Shown here in pieces: positions 15,788 to 24,382 of a stretch of DNA of 43,613 nucleotides. The notes under the pieces are model-generated. The model saw only the letters and a program-made list of their open reading frames with translations, was not told the DNA's origin and searched no databases. Within the stretch, counting starts at the first letter, position 1. Each line of letters starts with the position of its first letter. The stretch is from Bdellovibrionales bacterium (GTDB taxonomy: Bacteria; Bdellovibrionota; Bacteriovoracia; Bacteriovoracales; Bacteriovoracaceae), in NCBI GenBank assembly GCA_030638415.1, contig DAOWEO010000039.1, positions 1-43,613 of the forward strand, in the 5' to 3' direction. A program made the position numbers and the translations under genes.

Positions 15788-15816
15788 TTGACCCCCACCA
15801 TGAAGCTTCTTATAAT
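15788..15816 (+). promoter_or_regulatory. Near-consensus sigma-70 promoter for etfBA
   Basis: TTGACC (15788-15793) and a perfect TATAAT (15811-15816) are separated by exactly 17 bp. Transcription would start near 15823, giving a leader of about 57 nt with AAGGAG before the etfB ATG at 15880. It is one of the strongest promoters in the window. Confidence 0.85.
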
Positions 15817-15879
15817 ATTAAAGTCTTAGGAAAAGATTTCCGTAAAGGATTTAAATATAAATATAATCAAGGAGTTTTT

Positions 15880-16665
15880 ATGAACATTTTTGTCTGTGTT
15901 AAACAAGTTCCAGATACAGAAACTAAAGTTACTCCCACTGCTGATGGCAACTACATTGAGACGTCATCGATTAAGTGGGTTATGAATCCGTATGATGAGA
16001 TTGCAGTTGAACAAGCACTAAGTGTCAAAGCAGCTAACAGTGATTCGACAATTACAGTAGTAAGAGTTGGTGGTGTTAAAGACACTGAGTCACTACGTAC
16101 TGCAATGGCCATGGGAGCAGATGAATCATTTCTAGTGCAAACCGATGATATTCTTGATCCATATGCAACGGCTAAAGCAATTAAAGGTGCCATCGAAAAG
16201 TCAGGAAAAACTCCTGATATTATTTTAACTGGCTGGAAAGCGATTGATGATGACAACGTACAGGTTCCACAGATCCTTTCACATATGATGGATCTTCCAC
16301 ATGTGTCAGTTGTGATGGGCTTTGAGCAAAATGGCGACACCATCACACTAAAGCGTGAAGTTGAAGGTGGAACAACTGAAATTTATGATGTGACTGGTGG
16401 ATGTGTTGTAGGATGTCAAAAAGGACTTAACACTCCAAGATACCCTTCACTTCCAGGGCTAATGAAAGCAAAGAAAAAACCGCTTACTACTCTTAGTTTA
16501 GATGATGTTGGAGTAAGTAGTGCTGATCAAAAAGTTAAGTATAGTAATTTTGAACTTCCTCCAGTTAAACCGGAAGGGAAAAAATTTGAGACTGATGACA
16601 GCAACAGAGCAGATATCGTAAAAGAAGTTGTAGGACTTCTTAGAAACGAAGCAAAAGTTATTTAA
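15880..16665 (+). CDS. etfB: Electron transfer flavoprotein beta subunit
   Basis: 261 residues beginning NIFVCVKQVPDTETKV, the standard EtfB N-terminus. Other landmarks are WVMNPYDEIAVEQAL and ILTGWKAIDDDNVQVPQ. With EtfA it forms a soluble FAD/AMP heterodimer that takes electrons from acyl-CoA and other dehydrogenases and passes them to ETF:quinone oxidoreductase. The gene has a strong promoter and Shine-Dalgarno and is followed 14 bp later by etfA. No dehydrogenase partner is in the window. Confidence 0.97.
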   Translation: MNIFVCVKQVPDTETKVTPTADGNYIETSSIKWVMNPYDEIAVEQALSVKAANSDSTITVVRVGGVKDTESLRTAMAMGADESFLVQTDDILDPYATAKAIKGAIEKSGKTPDIILTGWKAIDDDNVQVPQILSHMMDLPHVSVVMGFEQNGDTITLKREVEGGTTEIYDVTGGCVVGCQKGLNTPRYPSLPGLMKAKKKPLTTLSLDDVGVSSADQKVKYSNFELPPVKPEGKKFETDDSNRADIVKEVVGLLRNEAKVI

Positions 16666-16679
16666 CAAAGGATTAGACT

Positions 16680-17636
16680 ATGTCAAAGATACTTATTTTA
16701 GCAGAAGCAGCAAAAGATAATGTTAAAAATGTTACTTTTGAAATTTTAGGAAAGTCCGCAGCACATAACTGTGACGTGGCAATATTTAATGAACTACCAG
16801 CAAATGCAGCAGCTGATCTAGCAAAATATGGTGCAGAAAATATCCACGTTATTAAAGGAGATAATCTTGATAAGTACTCTCCAGAAGGATATGCCCATGC
16901 CCTAAAGGAATTTGTTGCAGCTAACGGCTACGACTACGTATTCTCTGGAGCAACAAGTATGGCCAAAGATCTTCTACCAAGAGTTTCGGCAATGTTTGAT
17001 TCAGGCATGGCCACAGACGTTACCAACTTCACTTTTGATGGAGATAACTTTAGTGGAACCAGACCAATGTTTGCTGGAAAAGTTTTATGTAAAGTTGAAC
17101 TAACTGGCAGTGCTCCACACTTTGTAACTGTTCGTCCAAATGCTTTAGGACTTCCTGACTCACCTGCAGCAAAAGCAGGAAGTGTTCAAGATGCAGCTGG
17201 AAATGCAGGAACAATTCGCGCTGCAATTAAAGAAATAATTAAAGGAGCTTCTGAGAAGCTTGACCTAACTGAGGCCAACGTAATTGTTTCAGGTGGACGG
17301 GCCATGAAAGAAGAGGCTAACTTTAAAATTCTTGATGAGATGGCAGATGTTTTAGGGGCGACAGTTGGAGCGTCAAGAGCAGCAGTTGATTCTGGATTTG
17401 CACCTCACTCTATGCAGGTTGGCCAAACTGGTAAAACAGTTTCACCTACTCTTTATATTGCATGTGGTATTTCTGGAGCTATTCAACATTTAGCCGGAAT
17501 GAGAACATCAAAGGTTATTGTTGCAATCAACACTGATCCAGATGCTCCAATTTTTACTAAAGCTGATTACGGAATAGTTGGAGATCTTTTTGATATCGTT
17601 CCTATTCTAACTGAAGAGCTTAAAGCAATTATGTAA
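16680..17636 (+). CDS. etfA: Electron transfer flavoprotein alpha subunit
   Basis: 318 residues. The N-terminal domain includes FSGATSMAKDLLPRVSAM. The C-terminal FAD domain has VSGGRAMK, VGASRAAVDSGF, VGQTGKTVSPTLYIACGISG and AINTDPDAPIF, all diagnostic of EtfA. It binds the redox-active FAD of the ETF heterodimer. It is the second gene of the etfBA operon and is followed by a strong terminator. Confidence 0.97.
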   Translation: MSKILILAEAAKDNVKNVTFEILGKSAAHNCDVAIFNELPANAAADLAKYGAENIHVIKGDNLDKYSPEGYAHALKEFVAANGYDYVFSGATSMAKDLLPRVSAMFDSGMATDVTNFTFDGDNFSGTRPMFAGKVLCKVELTGSAPHFVTVRPNALGLPDSPAAKAGSVQDAAGNAGTIRAAIKEIIKGASEKLDLTEANVIVSGGRAMKEEANFKILDEMADVLGATVGASRAAVDSGFAPHSMQVGQTGKTVSPTLYIACGISGAIQHLAGMRTSKVIVAINTDPDAPIFTKADYGIVGDLFDIVPILTEELKAIM

Positions 17637-17663
17637 TTTTATTTTTCAAGTAAAAACAAAAAA

Positions 17664-17691
17664 GCCGACTTAATTTAAGTCGGCTTTTTTT
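17664..17691. terminator. Strong bidirectional terminator after etfA
   Basis: GCCGACTTAA (17664-17673) pairs with TTAAGTCGGC (17675-17684); realistically an 8-bp stem with a 5-nt loop. T7 follows on the plus strand, and an A-run precedes it, giving T-runs for minus-strand transcripts from the facing gene. Confidence 0.9.
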
Positions 17692-17711
17692 ATGTCTAAA
17701 TATTTATATTT

Positions 17712-18713
17712 CTAAAAAGCAAATCCTCTACCTTCAGCTACTTTAACCATCTCCTCTTCTGCCGGTCTCTCATCAATCTCTTTTTTAAGTTCTAGCTGCT
17801 CAAGTGCTGCATTATCTCTTTCTATTACTTCATCTAATCGTTCTTCACTAGTAAAATTCAAAGTTATTCCTTTATACTGACCAGTAGAAAAGCGTACTGT
17901 ATAAGAAGTCTTGTTTCCATTGGCAGTCATTATTCCTACGTCTGGACTATCTTCATCTCCAGTTACAAATGCATTTCCATTCATTTCTGCATCACTTATT
18001 ACAATCTCACGCTCTTTTGAAGTATCAAAATTTACAACCGCATCAATATTTAAATATCCATCAGCCACTTCAAAAGATCCCTTCACCAAATTACTTTTCA
18101 GATGACCATCAGGAGTATTTGCACTTTCTAACAATAAGTTTATCTCAAACGCCACTTTCTCTGGCTCAATTAATTCATTATCTTCAACCTCATTAGAAAC
18201 TGCGGCGACAGCTACTAATTTTGTCTTCACTTCTTTAAGCTTTTTTAACTCTAAAACCTCATGTCCATCACCGTAAAGTTTGAACAGTGCCATAGTATGA
18301 GCTGTCGATAAAAAAGAGATATTAAATACTTGCTCTTCATCATCATTTACAGTTACTTCACAATCACTACTCATGCTTAATTTTACAGTTTTATAGATCT
18401 CTTCTTCATCCATATGGTTATTTGCAAGATATTTATACTTATTAAGTGTCCACTTGCCTTCTATTTCACCTTTCATTGCAGCTAATCTTGATACATCTGT
18501 CGGACACGTTACAATACTTGGAGAAGGAACCTGCTGCTCAGATGCAACATATCTTTCATTTACCTCATCGAGTCGCTTTACCTCATCAACCTGTACTTCA
18601 CTCATAAAAGCGTCTGACTGAATCATAAAGTCAGAATAGCTACTGGCTAAAATAATTCCACTCAGTGCTAGCAGTGAAATACCTAGTAAATGTTTCCTAT
18701 TTAGTGTTTTCAT
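17712..18713 (-). CDS. Exported protein of unknown function
   Basis: 333 residues. The N-terminus has a hydrophobic signal or anchor (about 8-25) without a lipobox. The body is acidic and beta-rich. GEIEGKWTLNKYKY near residue 82 and a second beta set (DGYLNIDAVVNFD, SYTVRFSTGQYKGITLNF) suggest two small beta-barrel or lipocalin-like halves, and a charged helix ends the protein. No family is recognised. GAGGAG lies just before the ATG. Upstream is a good sigma-54 promoter with a palindrome at enhancer distance, so expression is probably switched by an NtrC-type activator, which is rare among the genes here. Confidence 0.7.
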   Translation of the reverse strand: MKTLNRKHLLGISLLALSGIILASSYSDFMIQSDAFMSEVQVDEVKRLDEVNERYVASEQQVPSPSIVTCPTDVSRLAAMKGEIEGKWTLNKYKYLANNHMDEEEIYKTVKLSMSSDCEVTVNDDEEQVFNISFLSTAHTMALFKLYGDGHEVLELKKLKEVKTKLVAVAAVSNEVEDNELIEPEKVAFEINLLLESANTPDGHLKSNLVKGSFEVADGYLNIDAVVNFDTSKEREIVISDAEMNGNAFVTGDEDSPDVGIMTANGNKTSYTVRFSTGQYKGITLNFTSEERLDEVIERDNAALEQLELKKEIDERPAEEEMVKVAEGRGFAF

Positions 18714-18742
18714 AGTCTCCTCTCTATCCTATGCATTACTAA

Positions 18743-18760
18743 TTGCACATCTTGTGCCAA
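18743..18760 (-). promoter_or_regulatory. Sigma-54 (-24/-12) promoter
   Basis: On the minus strand TTGGCACAAGATGTGCA has the invariant GG and GC exactly 10 bases apart and a full TTGGCAC -24 box; the -12 box GTGCA differs from TTGCA at one base. The predicted start is near 18733, about 20 nt before the ATG of the exported protein, leaving room for its GAGGAG. Confidence 0.7.
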
Positions 18761-18808
18761 GCGTCATACGCATCTGAGAATATGATTCCAGTAACTTAGA
18801 ACATAAGA

Positions 18809-18822
18809 ACTTTTTAAAAAGT
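18809..18822. repeat. A/T palindrome upstream of the sigma-54 promoter
   Basis: ACTTTTTAAAAAGT is a perfect 14-bp palindrome about 76-89 bp upstream of the predicted sigma-54 start. It could be a second activator site or a bending element. Being A/T-rich, it could also arise by chance in this genome. Confidence 0.3.
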
Positions 18823-18838
18823 ATGAGATTTTAAACAG

Positions 18839-18855
18839 TGTCTAAATTTTAGACA
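18839..18855. promoter_or_regulatory. Palindrome, possible enhancer-binding site
   Basis: TGTCTAAA and TTTAGACA flank one central base, a perfect 8-bp inverted repeat. It lies about 106-122 bp upstream of the predicted sigma-54 start, the usual place for activator sites. It also lies directly after the stop of the DUF4388-like gene, so a weak terminator role is possible. Confidence 0.4.
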
Positions 18856-18856
18856 A

Positions 18857-19396
18857 TTAATTTTTGGCGAATACCGATATGGCCATCTTCTTTCTAAGGC
18901 TAACTAGCAGCTTAGTTGTGGCGAGTGGAGCATAAGGTGAATAGAAGTAGATATCTGAAACCTTAGCATATTCTGAAATAACTTTTAGTAGATCAAATTC
19001 AGCAGGTTGCATATTTTCAAGTGTTGGTAAAACGCTAACACTAGGAATTAATTTCAAGCTATTTGGTGGACGTAATTTCTTAATTTTTTGATATTCACTA
19101 AAATCATGAGATAGTTTTTTTTTAAATTCCTCTATAGAGAGTATAAAGATACGCTGAGCAGGTGAGATAATTTCTGGCTCTACAATATAGCTAACTTCTA
19201 CGGAATGCTCTAAATCTTCAAAAGCAAAATAGAATAGATTATTAATGGTATTTTTTAAATTTTTGCGTGCATTAACTAGTGCACCTTCATAGATAGAGAT
19301 AGTACCTAGGAGCTCTTTTTTAGCTCCTAGAATATTTATCTTTCCAGAAAAATTAATTGCTGACTGCTCATCTAAAATATCTAATAAGTTTTTCAC
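18857..19396 (-). CDS. DUF4388-like protein
   Basis: 179 residues, no signal peptide. The N-terminal FSGKINILGAKKELLGTISI followed by EGALVNAR resembles DUF4388 (PATAN-like) domains, which begin with a similar FSG.L..L.....G.I.F..G.L.hA pattern and occur in gliding and regulatory proteins of delta-type bacteria. The C-terminal half is helical and unfamiliar. The start is GTG. It lies 19 bp after the Mrp-type gene on the same strand and is probably co-transcribed. Function unknown. Confidence 0.6.
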   Translation of the reverse strand: MKNLLDILDEQSAINFSGKINILGAKKELLGTISIYEGALVNARKNLKNTINNLFYFAFEDLEHSVEVSYIVEPEIISPAQRIFILSIEEFKKKLSHDFSEYQKIKKLRPPNSLKLIPSVSVLPTLENMQPAEFDLLKVISEYAKVSDIYFYSPYAPLATTKLLVSLRKKMAISVFAKN

Positions 19397-19415
19397 CTAC
19401 TAAATATAGCGGTTT

Positions 19416-20531
19416 TTAAAGTGTTTTGGAAATACTTTGCGCCATATTTTTAAAAGCGGTCCAAACACTTCTACCTTCAAATTCTTTATTACTCATATAA
19501 GGCTTACCGAGATCACCACTTTCACGTAGCTCAATCTCAATTGGAACAGCTCCTAAATATGGTACTTTCAACTCAGTTGCTGCTTGTTCAACACCACCCT
19601 TGCCAAAAATATTGTACTCAGTTCCATGCTCACAAATAAAAGAGCTCATATTCTCTACCATACCCAAAATTGGTGTATTCACCTTTTCAAACATAGCAAT
19701 ACCTTTTTTAGAGTCAAGTAGTGCAACCTGTTGTGGCGTAGATACTGCAATTGCACCATCAAATTCTAAATTTTGCACTAAGGATAGCTGCATATCTCCA
19801 GTTCCAGGCGGTAGATCAATAATAAGGTAGTCAAGCTCACCCCAATCAACATCAAAAAGAAATTGATTTAAAATCCCACCCAGCATTGGCCCTCGCCAAA
19901 TAACTGCTTCTCCTTCAGGTACAAAAAAGCCAAAACTCATAAACTTAATACCATGCGCTTCGATAGGAACAATTTTTCCTTCAGGATTTCCCTGTGGCTG
20001 AGCCTCTCGCTCTCCCATCATCATTGGAATTGATGGCCCGTAAATATCTGCATCTAGCAGTCCTACTTTTTTTCCATCTTGAGATAGAGCAATTGCTAAG
20101 TTGGTAGCTATCGTTGATTTTCCGACTCCACCTTTTGCCGAAGATACAGCAAAGACTTTCTTGGCCCCAGCAACCCGTCTTTTCTCTGGCATTGCAGGTC
20201 CATGACCAGCTTGTAAGTTAGCACTCTTACTTGTGGAGCAACTTCCCCCGTGCGAATGAGTATGCTTATCGGCACCTGCGTATACATCTTTTGAATCCTC
20301 AGAAATTGATTCTAATGTAATAGCATCTTCAGAAAATAGCTCACCTAGAACTGCACGCATCTTGGTTTCAATATTTTTTTTCTCTAATGGGTCTAGCCCC
20401 TCTCTATTATATTTTATTGTCACAGCATTTTCAGTGCAGTCCACCTGCTTAACTCGCCCCTCATCAATAAGGTCTCTTCCTGATTTTGGATTTTTAATAG
20501 TGGCTAATAACTTAAAAACTTTGCTTTCCAT
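19416..20531 (-). CDS. Mrp/ApbC-type Fe-S cluster carrier ATPase
   Basis: 371 residues. A DUF59/MIP18-like domain (about 1-80) is joined by a His/Cys-containing linker (HTHSHGGSCSTS, 91-102) to a ParA/MinD-fold ATPase. The deviant Walker A is SAKGGVGKST (131-140), with DLPPGTGD and MVENMSSFIC further on. Mrp proteins hold and transfer Fe-S clusters as dimers. The C-terminal CxxC that usually binds the bridging cluster is incomplete: C300 is present but the second position is Gly303 (CEHG). The linker cysteine or histidines might substitute. It is divergent from the HAMP protein gene and followed by the DUF4388-like gene. Confidence 0.88.
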   Translation of the reverse strand: MESKVFKLLATIKNPKSGRDLIDEGRVKQVDCTENAVTIKYNREGLDPLEKKNIETKMRAVLGELFSEDAITLESISEDSKDVYAGADKHTHSHGGSCSTSKSANLQAGHGPAMPEKRRVAGAKKVFAVSSAKGGVGKSTIATNLAIALSQDGKKVGLLDADIYGPSIPMMMGEREAQPQGNPEGKIVPIEAHGIKFMSFGFFVPEGEAVIWRGPMLGGILNQFLFDVDWGELDYLIIDLPPGTGDMQLSLVQNLEFDGAIAVSTPQQVALLDSKKGIAMFEKVNTPILGMVENMSSFICEHGTEYNIFGKGGVEQAATELKVPYLGAVPIEIELRESGDLGKPYMSNKEFEGRSVWTAFKNMAQSISKTL

Positions 20532-20659
20532 ATATGACTCCCTTGAAAATGTCCTATCTTATACACCTTAACATTACAAAGTTCCACCTAAAACAGTCTT
20601 TTTTTAACTTATTTCCAAGGGTGCAAATTATGCTTCATAGACGTGGCTCCACGCTAATA

Positions 20660-20685
20660 TTAAAATTAAAGAGTATTAATTTTAA
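20660..20685 (+). other. A/T hairpin touching the ribosome-binding site
   Basis: TTAAAATTAA (20660-20669) and TTAATTTTAA (20676-20685) form a perfect 10-bp A/T stem with a 6-nt loop. Its right arm runs into AAGGAG (20684-20689) of the HAMP gene. Stability would be low; it could act as an operator or a temperature-sensitive cover of the ribosome site. Confidence 0.3.
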
Positions 20686-20696
20686 GGAGTTAAAAC

Positions 20697-21263
20697 TTGG
20701 CAGCTTATAAACGTAAAATATATCTTATCGACCCTCTTTTTCAAATAAAAGTTAGTCTCTATATCTGTTTCTTTGTCTTTGTCTCTAGCCTTATCTATCC
20801 CTTTACTATTTATGATTTAATGACCCAATTTATCGCCTTCTCTGCACAGTACTCTAAAACAGTTGGCGTTAGTATTGAGAGTAAGCGCCAATCACTGATT
20901 CTAATTTTAGCACTGTGGCAAATTGGCTTTACTGCACTTGTTTTTATCATAGGGATATTTTTTACCCACAAGATTGCTGGGCCTATTTATAAAATGAAAA
21001 AACATCTAAAAATGATCCGTGAAGGACATACTACAGATGATCTATATTTTAGAAACGGTGACCATTTTCAAGATCTAGCAGAAGAGTTTAATCTGACTAT
21101 TAATAAAATTCGCGACGACTACAGACAGGATTTTGTCTATTTAAGTGAAGTAAATGCCTACATTAATAATCTCTCTCTTGTCGTACCAGATGATAAAAAG
21201 CCGGTTTTAGGTGAAATCAACCAAAAACTAATGGAAATACAAAAGAAATTTGATCAAATTTAA
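20697..21263 (+). CDS. Two-TM membrane protein with HAMP-like domain and no output domain
   Basis: 188 residues. TM1 is at about 18-42 and TM2 at about 68-90. A HAMP-like linker starts FTHKIAGPIYKMKKHLKMI and is followed by a coiled-coil tail. HAMP normally passes signals to a kinase or chemotaxis domain, none of which is present, so it may act on a separate partner. AAGGAG seven bases before TTG fixes the TTG start at 20697. It lies 24 bp upstream of the lytic transglycosylase gene on the same strand, suggesting a shared message. Confidence 0.7.
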   Translation: MAAYKRKIYLIDPLFQIKVSLYICFFVFVSSLIYPFTIYDLMTQFIAFSAQYSKTVGVSIESKRQSLILILALWQIGFTALVFIIGIFFTHKIAGPIYKMKKHLKMIREGHTTDDLYFRNGDHFQDLAEEFNLTINKIRDDYRQDFVYLSEVNAYINNLSLVVPDDKKPVLGEINQKLMEIQKKFDQI

Positions 21264-21287
21264 AAACCTAAGGTAAACTAATCACGC

Positions 21288-23255
21288 ATGGATGCAACTA
21301 AACTTTCTCTTTTTTTGATTATAACTCTTTTTATTCAAATAAGAAGTTACGCATTGCCCCATCCAGAGCCTCTTAATATTAAAACTCATAAATTTAACCA
21401 GTATGACATTAGAATTGGGAATATTTTAAAGGAACCTCTCAAGAATTCATCGTCACAACTATCAATACGAAATATAAGGTGGATTAAGCGAAATTATAAA
21501 AAATCTAAACTCTTTAGACGACACCATAAAGTTATAAATAGTATTCTGGCAGCAAAGCAGACCTCTTCTCCACTGCAAGCACTTAAAATTTGTGAACGAA
21601 TAGATATACAAACTGATATTGCCTTAAAGCTACAACGCTGGTGTTATAAACATTCTATTAGCTCTTTTGTTGCCATAACTTCCAAGCAAAGACTCCGTAT
21701 TTCCAAACGTAATATGTCTAGCTTTATAAAATTAATTGCAAAAAATGAACCTAATCTTCTTGCCCTGCTCAAAAAAAGTAAACGCTCGCACCGCAGTTTT
21801 AAGCGTGTTGGTAATACTTACTCACAATATATAATATCTAACAATCTACAAATATCACCACATGTTAAGCGCCACCTATACATCAATAGTGACTTCGCCG
21901 ATTTTATTAAATTTGAGGCTAAGAGAGAGAGTACTGAGACTGACTATGCTAATAAATTATTTAAACAAATATATGGCGAATATAAAAAATCTTCCCGTGA
22001 AAAAGATTTTACCAAACTTCAATCAATCTCAAACCAGATGCTATCTCTGTTTAAAGAATACCGTCCAGACATCTCCTCTTCATCACACTATATGCTAGTA
22101 AACGTAGGTAAAAGTTTTTCACGCTCTAATTATACCAATCAGGCTAAGTACTATTTTAAAAGCCTCTATCAACTAACTAGGAACTCTGAACCAAAACAAC
22201 GCGATCTATTTCTCTTTAACTACTTATGGTCTTACCTACAGCATGAGGATTATACTGGAACACTTGAGCAAATATATAAGGCAGAGCTCCTAGATAATCT
22301 AGACTCCTACTCAACTCAGATAAAGTTTTGGATTGCATATACTTTTCAAAAAAATGATGAGTACAAGATTGCTCACTATATATATTCTAAAATCATTAGT
22401 GAAAACCCGCTTGATTACTACTCAATAATGGCTGACAGCTTACTTAAATATAACAAATACTCTTTTGTGAGAAAGCTTGTTAATTCAAATTCTAAAAGCA
22501 AAACCAAGCCGGCCATTAAGTTAAGCCGTGCTATTCGCCAACAGATAGATGAAGCCTCTTTGTTGCATTATATAGGATGTCATAGAATTGCCATACAGCA
22601 GATTAAAAAATTACTTAGCGAGCACTCTCCATTAATGCAGGCCAGGGTTCCTGCCGCACTTTCAAATAAAAAAGCAGCTATACTTGATAACATATTAACT
22701 TTTCTAAAAGACCAAAAACTTTTTCTTCCTCTTTTTCAAACGGTGTTTAGTAATGCCAGCTCTATTCATCAGACCACTTTGCAAGGCTTGGTAAAATATC
22801 TATTTCCATTTGAATATTATGCAAATATTAAACAACAAACTAAAAAAGTAAATCCAATTGTAATTCTCTCACTTATTAGGCAAGAGTCTAGCTTCAATCC
22901 GTATGCAAAATCGACTCCTGGAGCAAAGGGCCTTATGCAACTAATGCCACAGACTGCCACTGAGATGAAAATTTCACATCTAAATAATATTTACAAACCG
23001 AAGGAAAATATAAAAATTGGTATTAAATATTTTGAACATCTCATGGACCGCTTTGATAATAACCTAATCTACTCATTAGCTGCATATAATGCAGGCCCAA
23101 CTAGAGTGAGCAAGTGGATCTCAAATATATTCACTAATTCGAACCCACTAATTACTATTGAAAATATTCCATATAAGGAAACTAGAAAATATGTAAAACT
23201 AATTTACCGCAACATATTTTTCTATAACCTGCTCCTAGAAATCAAAAAAATGTAA
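21288..23255 (+). CDS. Soluble lytic murein transglycosylase (Slt70-like)
   Basis: 655 residues, close to E. coli Slt70 (645). A signal peptide ends near RSYA. A long alpha-helical region (about 60-500) is basic and rich in Ser/Tyr/Lys, as in the Slt superhelix. The C-terminal GH23 domain has catalytic E533 in LIRQESSFNP, then GAKGLMQLMPQTA and SLAAYNAGP. It cleaves the MurNAc-GlcNAc bond with 1,6-anhydro product in the periplasm. The product could feed recycling, although AmgK needs non-anhydro MurNAc. It is the second gene after the HAMP protein and converges on ychF with only 4 bp between stops. Confidence 0.92.
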   Translation: MDATKLSLFLIITLFIQIRSYALPHPEPLNIKTHKFNQYDIRIGNILKEPLKNSSSQLSIRNIRWIKRNYKKSKLFRRHHKVINSILAAKQTSSPLQALKICERIDIQTDIALKLQRWCYKHSISSFVAITSKQRLRISKRNMSSFIKLIAKNEPNLLALLKKSKRSHRSFKRVGNTYSQYIISNNLQISPHVKRHLYINSDFADFIKFEAKRESTETDYANKLFKQIYGEYKKSSREKDFTKLQSISNQMLSLFKEYRPDISSSSHYMLVNVGKSFSRSNYTNQAKYYFKSLYQLTRNSEPKQRDLFLFNYLWSYLQHEDYTGTLEQIYKAELLDNLDSYSTQIKFWIAYTFQKNDEYKIAHYIYSKIISENPLDYYSIMADSLLKYNKYSFVRKLVNSNSKSKTKPAIKLSRAIRQQIDEASLLHYIGCHRIAIQQIKKLLSEHSPLMQARVPAALSNKKAAILDNILTFLKDQKLFLPLFQTVFSNASSIHQTTLQGLVKYLFPFEYYANIKQQTKKVNPIVILSLIRQESSFNPYAKSTPGAKGLMQLMPQTATEMKISHLNNIYKPKENIKIGIKYFEHLMDRFDNNLIYSLAAYNAGPTRVSKWISNIFTNSNPLITIENIPYKETRKYVKLIYRNIFFYNLLLEIKKM

Positions 23256-23259
23256 TTTG

Positions 23260-24369
23260 CTATACGTTAAATCTAAAGTGCATGATATCACCATCTTTAA
23301 CTGTATACTCTTTACCTTCGATGCGCAGTTTACCATTTTCTTTGACTTTGGACTCAGTTCCAAAAGAGATTAAATCATCATAATGAAAAACTTCAGCCTT
23401 AATAAATCCACGTTCAAAATCAGTATGGATAACACCTGCAGCTTCTGGGGCTTTAGCTCCCTCATGAAATGTCCATGCACGAACCTCTTGAACGCCCGCG
23501 GTGAAATAGGTTCTAAATCCCAGCATGTTATAAGCAGCATGAGTCAGAAGATCTAAACTAGACTCCTCAATTCCTGCTGTCTCCATAAAATCTTTTTTAT
23601 CTTCATCGCTATCTAAAGTTGAAATCTCAGATTCTAATTTTCCACAAACTTTAATAACTTCTGCATGCTCTTTGGCAGCAAAATCACGAACCAATTTAAC
23701 GTATTCATTATCATCAGTGATTCCATCTTCATCAATATTACATGCATATAAAACTGCCTTTAAAGTAATTAGATGCAAATCATCAACAGACTCTTCTTCT
23801 TCGGCACTTAGTCCAAGTGTTTTCGCTGACAGTCCATCGGTAAGACAAACTTGGAGCCTTTCAAGAACTGGCTGAGCAATTTTTGCACGTGACGCAACTT
23901 TCTTATCTTGCGACTTCATCAACTTGCCATTGTTATACAGACGTTTATCGACACTTTCGAGATCGGCTAGAGCTAACTCAAGATTAATTATTTCAATATC
24001 TTCAATTGGATTAATACTTCCACTGACGTGTACAATATCTGCATCGTCAAAACAACGAACCACATGAATAATTGCATTTACTGAACGAATATGGCCCAAA
24101 AATTGATTACCTAGACCCTCTCCTTTCGAAGCACCTTTTACTAGACCTGCAATATCAACAAACTCTACAATTGCTGGAATAACTTTTTTAGGTCCAATAA
24201 TTTTTGCTATCTCTGGCATTCTGGAGTCATTAACATTTACCACTCCAATATTTGGCTCGATAGTACAAAATGGATAATTTGCTGCTTCCGCTGGAGCTGC
24301 TGTTATCGCATTGAATATTGTTGATTTTCCAACATTTGGTAGTCCTACAATTCCACAATTTAAACCCAT
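23260..24369 (-). CDS. ychF: YchF/Obg-family P-loop NTPase
   Basis: 369 residues from the chosen ATG, matching the family length of about 363. Motifs are GLPNVGKST, PFCTIEPN, the G3 segment DIAGLVKGASKGEGLGN, and a C-terminal TGS-like domain ending YTVKDGDIMHFRFNV. YchF binds ATP in preference to GTP and associates with ribosomes. The frame opens 21 codons earlier, but GAGGAAG just before the ATG at 24367-24369 and family length support the later start. It lies 13 bp after pth, a pairing found in many bacteria. Confidence 0.95.
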   Translation of the reverse strand: MGLNCGIVGLPNVGKSTIFNAITAAPAEAANYPFCTIEPNIGVVNVNDSRMPEIAKIIGPKKVIPAIVEFVDIAGLVKGASKGEGLGNQFLGHIRSVNAIIHVVRCFDDADIVHVSGSINPIEDIEIINLELALADLESVDKRLYNNGKLMKSQDKKVASRAKIAQPVLERLQVCLTDGLSAKTLGLSAEEEESVDDLHLITLKAVLYACNIDEDGITDDNEYVKLVRDFAAKEHAEVIKVCGKLESEISTLDSDEDKKDFMETAGIEESSLDLLTHAAYNMLGFRTYFTAGVQEVRAWTFHEGAKAPEAAGVIHTDFERGFIKAEVFHYDDLISFGTESKVKENGKLRIEGKEYTVKDGDIMHFRFNV

Positions 24370-24382
24370 ATCTTCCTCTATT

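Noticed and set aside
20642-20653. CGTGG/CCACG small inverted repeat upstream of the HAMP gene
   Set aside because: A five-base stem with a two-base loop is too small to support a call.
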